Below are positions 60,000-64,000 of a stretch of DNA of 64,000 bases, piece by piece. A program made the translations under genes and the position numbers. The first letter of the stretch is position 1. Every line of letters starts with the position of its first letter. This DNA is from Spisula solida (lineage: Eukaryota; Mollusca; Bivalvia; Venerida; Mactridae), in NCBI GenBank assembly GCA_947247005.1, contig OX365949.1, forward strand, positions 21,085,130-21,149,129, written 5' to 3'. The notes below the pieces were generated by a model. It did no database searches. It saw nothing but the letters and a program-made list of their open reading frames with translations, and was not told where the DNA came from.

Positions 60000-60110
60000 A
60001 GCACCCTGTTAAACATAAGTTTATATGTGATCGGACTACAGTTTCAAGCATCTTGTTTTCCAAGATTTCACACGGTGCTGAGCAAAAAGACACAGCTGCT
60101 AGAAAAAAAG

Positions 60111-60915
60111 ATCTTATATTGCGAAGTACAATGACGACAACACGAAACTATGTTAAGGAACATGCGAAAGTTTTCGTATTACAAAAAGGCATATATCCAA
60201 GTCGATGGTCCTAACGCAACATCGTAGAATTTCCATATTTCTAACCAATATGCACTCATACATTATAAGATATAATTTATTTTATGCTTATATAAGTTAT
60301 ATCCAGTAATACATCGTAGGTTGCCTGCATAATGTATCATAAATTATAAGCAGTTACGTCTGTCTGGCGGACAACATTCGATATAATCCATGCTAGTATA
60401 TTTAATGACAGTTAAACAAGAAATATCTTTAAAAAAGATATACAGCGTTGAGTTTAAATGACACATTGCGATTGTTACATATTATATTTTTTCAATACAT
60501 TTGCGAAAGATGTCAAGTGGTTTATGACTCGAAGATGTAAATCAGCCACTCACAAATATATCGAACGAGAGAAACTTTGTGAGAGACATCCATCCATCGT
60601 GACAGAGAAATGTCCAGCACAAATATGATATGTTTCCTGGGAAACGGGAAATTTTCGGATGCCTAATGCATAAAAATAAAATGACGGTTCCCTAGCCAAG
60701 GCACGTACCGTTTGCTAGCGAACCGGTGCCGAACGAATAATTTCGCTATCTTGTCGTCCGGTGCCGGTTCCCTAGCCACTGCCTTCTTTCTACGTAATTC
60801 CAACCGTACAACCGATATGAATAAGTTATGACGCAAACGAAATAGTTCACAAATTACCGACAAGTATCATATTATATGCGTACTGTTTTGTAAAAATGTA
60901 CACTACATGCTACTT
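60111..60915. repeat. Short duplicated GCCGGTTCCCTAGCC motif, otherwise nothing
   Basis: GACGGTTCCCTAGCCAAGGC at 60682 and GCCGGTTCCCTAGCCACTGC at 60763 are similar. No gene is supported. Confidence 0.45.
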
Positions 60916-60919
60916 TTAG

Positions 60920-61350
60920 TCCTCGTCCGTCAGTCAGTCCGTCAGTCAGTCAGTCCGTCAGTCAGTCAGTCCGTCCGTCCGTCCGTCAGTCAGTCAGTCA
61001 GTCCGTCCGTCAGTCAGTCAGTCAGTCCGTCAGTCAGTCAGTCCGTCCGTCAGTCAGTCCGTCAGTCAGTCAGTCCGTTCGTCAGTCAGTCCGTCAGTCA
61101 GTCAGTCCGTCCGTCAGTCAGTCCGTCAGTCAGTCCGTCAGTCAGTCCGTCCGTCCGTCAAAAAATCTGGATCCTGACATAACTCAAACAGTTTCCAAGC
61201 TAGGTTGATGAAACTTGGTATGTGGATAGGGGGCAATAAGGGGATAATGCACGTCCAAAATTATTGGTTGCTATGGCAACAGAAACATTGAAAATGGCTT
61301 AAAACCGGTAGGGGACTTCTGTATTGCTTGCAATTCTTAATTACTTGTTA
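60920..61350 (-). repeat. Dispersed repeat family A, copy 5, with GTCA/GTCC expansion
   Basis: The 60925-61160 part is a tetranucleotide tract mixing GTCAGTCAGTCC and GTCCGTCCGTCA. It adjoins AAAAAATCTGGATCCTGACA and ends TTGCTTGCAATTCTTAATTA. In other copies the same place holds only about 20-30 bp of GACGGACGG-type sequence. The tract encodes Ser/Val/Gln repeats in every frame and is not a gene. Confidence 0.9.
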
Positions 61351-61465
61351 TTCGTGTCCTGACATTGTATTTAAAGAAAGAAGCAAGATAAATAATGTAA
61401 TAGTAAAACCTTATAAAACAATCCATGTTTACGTATTACTCCGCATTGTTGTGCTCTGCTATAAA

Positions 61466-61662
61466 AAATGTGTATTTCTAGGTTATGCATGTTTATGTAC
61501 TTTAAGAATGGAGTTTATACAGTTAATTCCCCCCCCCGCCGTTTAGCTGCCCAAGTTGGAAATTTATAGGTAAATTTTCAACTTGGGTAGCTAAACGGGG
61601 AGATTAACTGTATAAACTCTATGGTTAAAGGACATAAATATGCATAACCTAGAAATACGCCT
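61466..61662. repeat. Long palindrome (fold-back MITE)
   Basis: TATTTCTAGGTTATGCATGT at the left pairs with ATATGCATAACCTAGAAATA at the right. The inner segments AGTTTATACAGTTAATTCCC and GCTGCCCAAGTTGGAAATT are mirrored too. Arms of about 95 bp. Confidence 0.85.
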
Positions 61663-64000
61663 ATACCTATAATGTAAACCAAAACCCTGTTTATGTCAAC
61701 ACGTGTAAGCGGTAGCCGATAACAACCGAATGTGTTCGCATGGCTGTTTTCGATAAGTCACCGAGGTCATGGTAAGGCATGCGCATTAACAGAGATACAT
61801 AGCTTGGAAAAAGCTAGCGGACATTTGTCACTCTATAGACCACTATACTTTTCAACACACTACGAATACAAAAACATACAAATCAGCATCTAACTTTGTG
61901 TGTTAACTTTACTATATGTTCACCAATCACAATTTAAAATCTATACCGTACTTTTTAAAGTGGGTCAATATCCAAGCTAGACAGCTAACGCTGAAAAATT
62001 AAGACTATTTACGTAAACAGCTTTTTGAGTTTTGCATATTTTCTGTGGCTCGGTTATCCTAACAAGTCATTCACACTAATCTGTCTGTGTCCTACAAATC
62101 AGAATTGAAAATAGCATACGTAGGTAGAAAAGTTTTTCATTTCTAAAAATATTTTATTTACTTTATGCACTGGAAAATCAAAGATTCGCGTTGACTTTCA
62201 TAAACATGTCACTAAAATGTTTGAGTTTGGGTAAATAATAAGCTAGGTATGGTTCCTCGTGAAACACTATATAATGTTGATGTTGGCTATAAGTAGATCC
62301 GTGTGTCATGTGTCAAGTACAAAATGTACTTTGCCGTACGGTGAACTCTCTGTCAAGTCAGAAATATTTTTATATACATGTATATTAGGGAGTAACAATA
62401 CAGTAATCTGATTTCCAGCTAAAATTGATATCGTATGCGGATAGGGTATTGAACGTCCCTGATCCGATACAAAACATTACATTTGTCAAGACATTCGTCC
62501 ACCTCGTGATCCGTACCAAACAAACAGCTGTCTATTGTACTTTTGTAAAGTCAACAGTTCAGATCTAATTGACCATTAAAGTAATATGCCTTGAACAAAG
62601 CCTTTTATAACACGTACAATCGGTAAAGTTAGCCATACACTGTTTTATCAAAGCACTTACGATATCATAAAATTGCGATCAAATTTAAATGCTTTATTAT
62701 TGTTTTAACCATTGCATGTTGTGGACAGATATGGCTTGTAGGCGTTCATTAAATGACTTATAATTAGTATTGCAGATCGATTTACCAGACTTGTAAAATA
62801 ATTCGGAAAACGAATTTGAACGCAAGTTTGCGTTTTTCTTAAGTGCTGTGTCCTGTTACTGGATCAATGGTAAACAGATATTGAATGTTGTCACTGGTCC
62901 AACACTAAAGATACGTCATTAAAACTTCATAATCTATCTATACAAGATATAAAGCTATTTGAGTCATGGAAAAATTGTATCCAAATGATACTATTATTAC
63001 TATATGGATATATAATGTTCACAAAAAGTAGGGGTTTTTGGTCTTAATTGATTTAGACCCTATGTTTATCTTGTATATATATAATATCGGTGCTAGAACA
63101 TCAATCAATGGTTCAATTTAATGTTCAGTGATAATCAAGGTTCACCATTGTCTTAGATACGAAGGACGTCATGATGAGCCTGGCGTCGTTGTGTACGAGG
63201 ATGGTCATTTCTGACCCGACTAGATTTATATATATTCTGTCTGTTAATCAATTAGTATAACTGTTTTTAAATTATTGCAAGATTTTATGTTGGGCTTGAT
63301 TATCTATGTTTGGGAAATAATTTCATGACAAAAAAGTAGACTGATGAGTTGTCTCCTTTAGTTTAACATAGGGTCTGTATAGATAGACGAGTGGAATCCT
63401 GATGACGGGCCAAAAGTCTGCCAACGTGTTAGATAACTCTGATCCATTCGTTATTATTTTCCTCATGGGCATGACTGTATTAACTTCCAGGACGTCAATA
63501 AATCGACAGGGACCATGGAGCTCAAGTCATCACTGGGTATCGGGTATCTTCAGCAAAGTCATACCACGTGATATTAGTATACGTACTCGATCAAGAGTCA
63601 AGAACTGTCACCCATGCATTGAACACATCTTGGATATCATCGGAAAACATGCCTGCTGAGTAGGAGACGCCTTACATGTTATTAGAAACATGTAAAACTA
63701 ACATTGCACAAAGCACATAAACGCAACTGGTACACGAGTGCCCATAGGCGTGTATAATGATTTATGTGCATGTATACTGCGCCTGTCTATTACGTGGCGG
63801 CTATGAGTTGTCTCGTTCTGATCACCTCGGCCTTTATGCATAGCAATCGACCTCTTACATAACAAGGCGCCATATTGAACTGTTTTCAGTCACATGGTTA
63901 GAAAATGGCAACCCACTGTCATCAGTACACATATTATGCCAATACATGTTCACACAAATATATACATATGTATAGATATAGTATACCTGTAAATACACAC
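61663..64000. other. No supported gene or repeat
   Basis: AT-rich. An 85-codon frame at 63402-63659 starts with ATG but has no recognisable domain or splice context. Confidence 0.4.

Larger units (their letters stand above)
56956..60110. repeat. Long inverted-repeat pair about 3 kb apart
   Basis: The left arm (56956-57056) has AGCAGCTGTGTCTTTTTGTT, TTGGAAAACAAAATGCTTAA and ACTGTAGTCCGATCACATAT. The right arm (about 60000-60110) is its reverse complement with a few differences. The interior holds a minisatellite and a SINE. This may be a transposon with 100-bp termini, but no target duplication was found. Confidence 0.65.

Noticed and set aside
60907..61182. 91-codon Ser/Val/Gln repeat protein
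   Set aside because: Product of the GTCA/GTCC tetranucleotide tract inside a dispersed repeat.
63402..63659. 85-codon ATG frame as a gene
   Set aside because: Nothing recognisable and no supporting exon signals.

Overview
The window is nuclear DNA from an animal, most likely a bivalve mollusc (inference). It is AT-rich, its genes carry GT-AG introns, it holds a coiled-coil plus C1q-domain gene of the type expanded in bivalves, and most of the rest is layered transposons, fold-back elements and minisatellites. No operons, rRNA genes or CRISPR arrays were seen.

The best-supported object is a complete 9.3-kb DNA transposon at 3448-12792. It has inverted termini and a TA duplication on each side. 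It carries two convergent, intron-containing genes with no broken frames. The left gene (+) encodes a 434-residue protein joining a SWIM zinc finger to a YqaJ-type PD-(D/E)XK exonuclease. The right gene (-) encodes a 463-residue transposase with a THAP zinc finger, a coiled coil and a DDE nuclease domain. This pairing and the 2-bp target fit the ISL2EU group rather than PIF/Harbinger.

Layout, left to right: 1-1.1 kb, possible end of a gene and a 126-bp palindrome. 1.1-3.4 kb, a non-autonomous element with a 6-bp target duplication. 3.4-12.8 kb, the ISL2EU-like element. 13-17 kb, a broken PHD-like finger, a near-perfect 3 x 289-bp tandem triplication and orphan transposon-type exons. 17-26.7 kb, old tandem and dispersed repeats, including a perfect 37-bp-arm hairpin. 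27-31.2 kb, the C1q gene on the minus strand, whose 3.6-kb intron holds an element rich in a TGGTGTAAC motif and a degenerate mariner. 31.7-35 kb, an old repeat split by a 2.7-kb element with 5-bp duplications. 35.3-39.4 kb, an element with TCGACTTTTCA-type subterminal arrays, then an expanded seven-unit element. 40 kb, a SAM-domain exon with a nonsense codon. 42-49 kb, weak coding fragments and palindromic repeats. 50.5-51.6 kb and 57.6-58.6 kb, two minisatellites whose unit lengths are not multiples of three. 55-61.7 kb, a Tc1/mariner-type element, a SINE, a long inverted-repeat pair and a tetranucleotide expansion. The last 2.3 kb shows nothing recognisable.

In the main element the transposase would bind and cut the ends, and the nuclease would process DNA ends during transposition; the second role is inferred from the family. 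The C1q protein would be a secreted or surface pattern-recognition or binding protein. Most other open frames look accidental.
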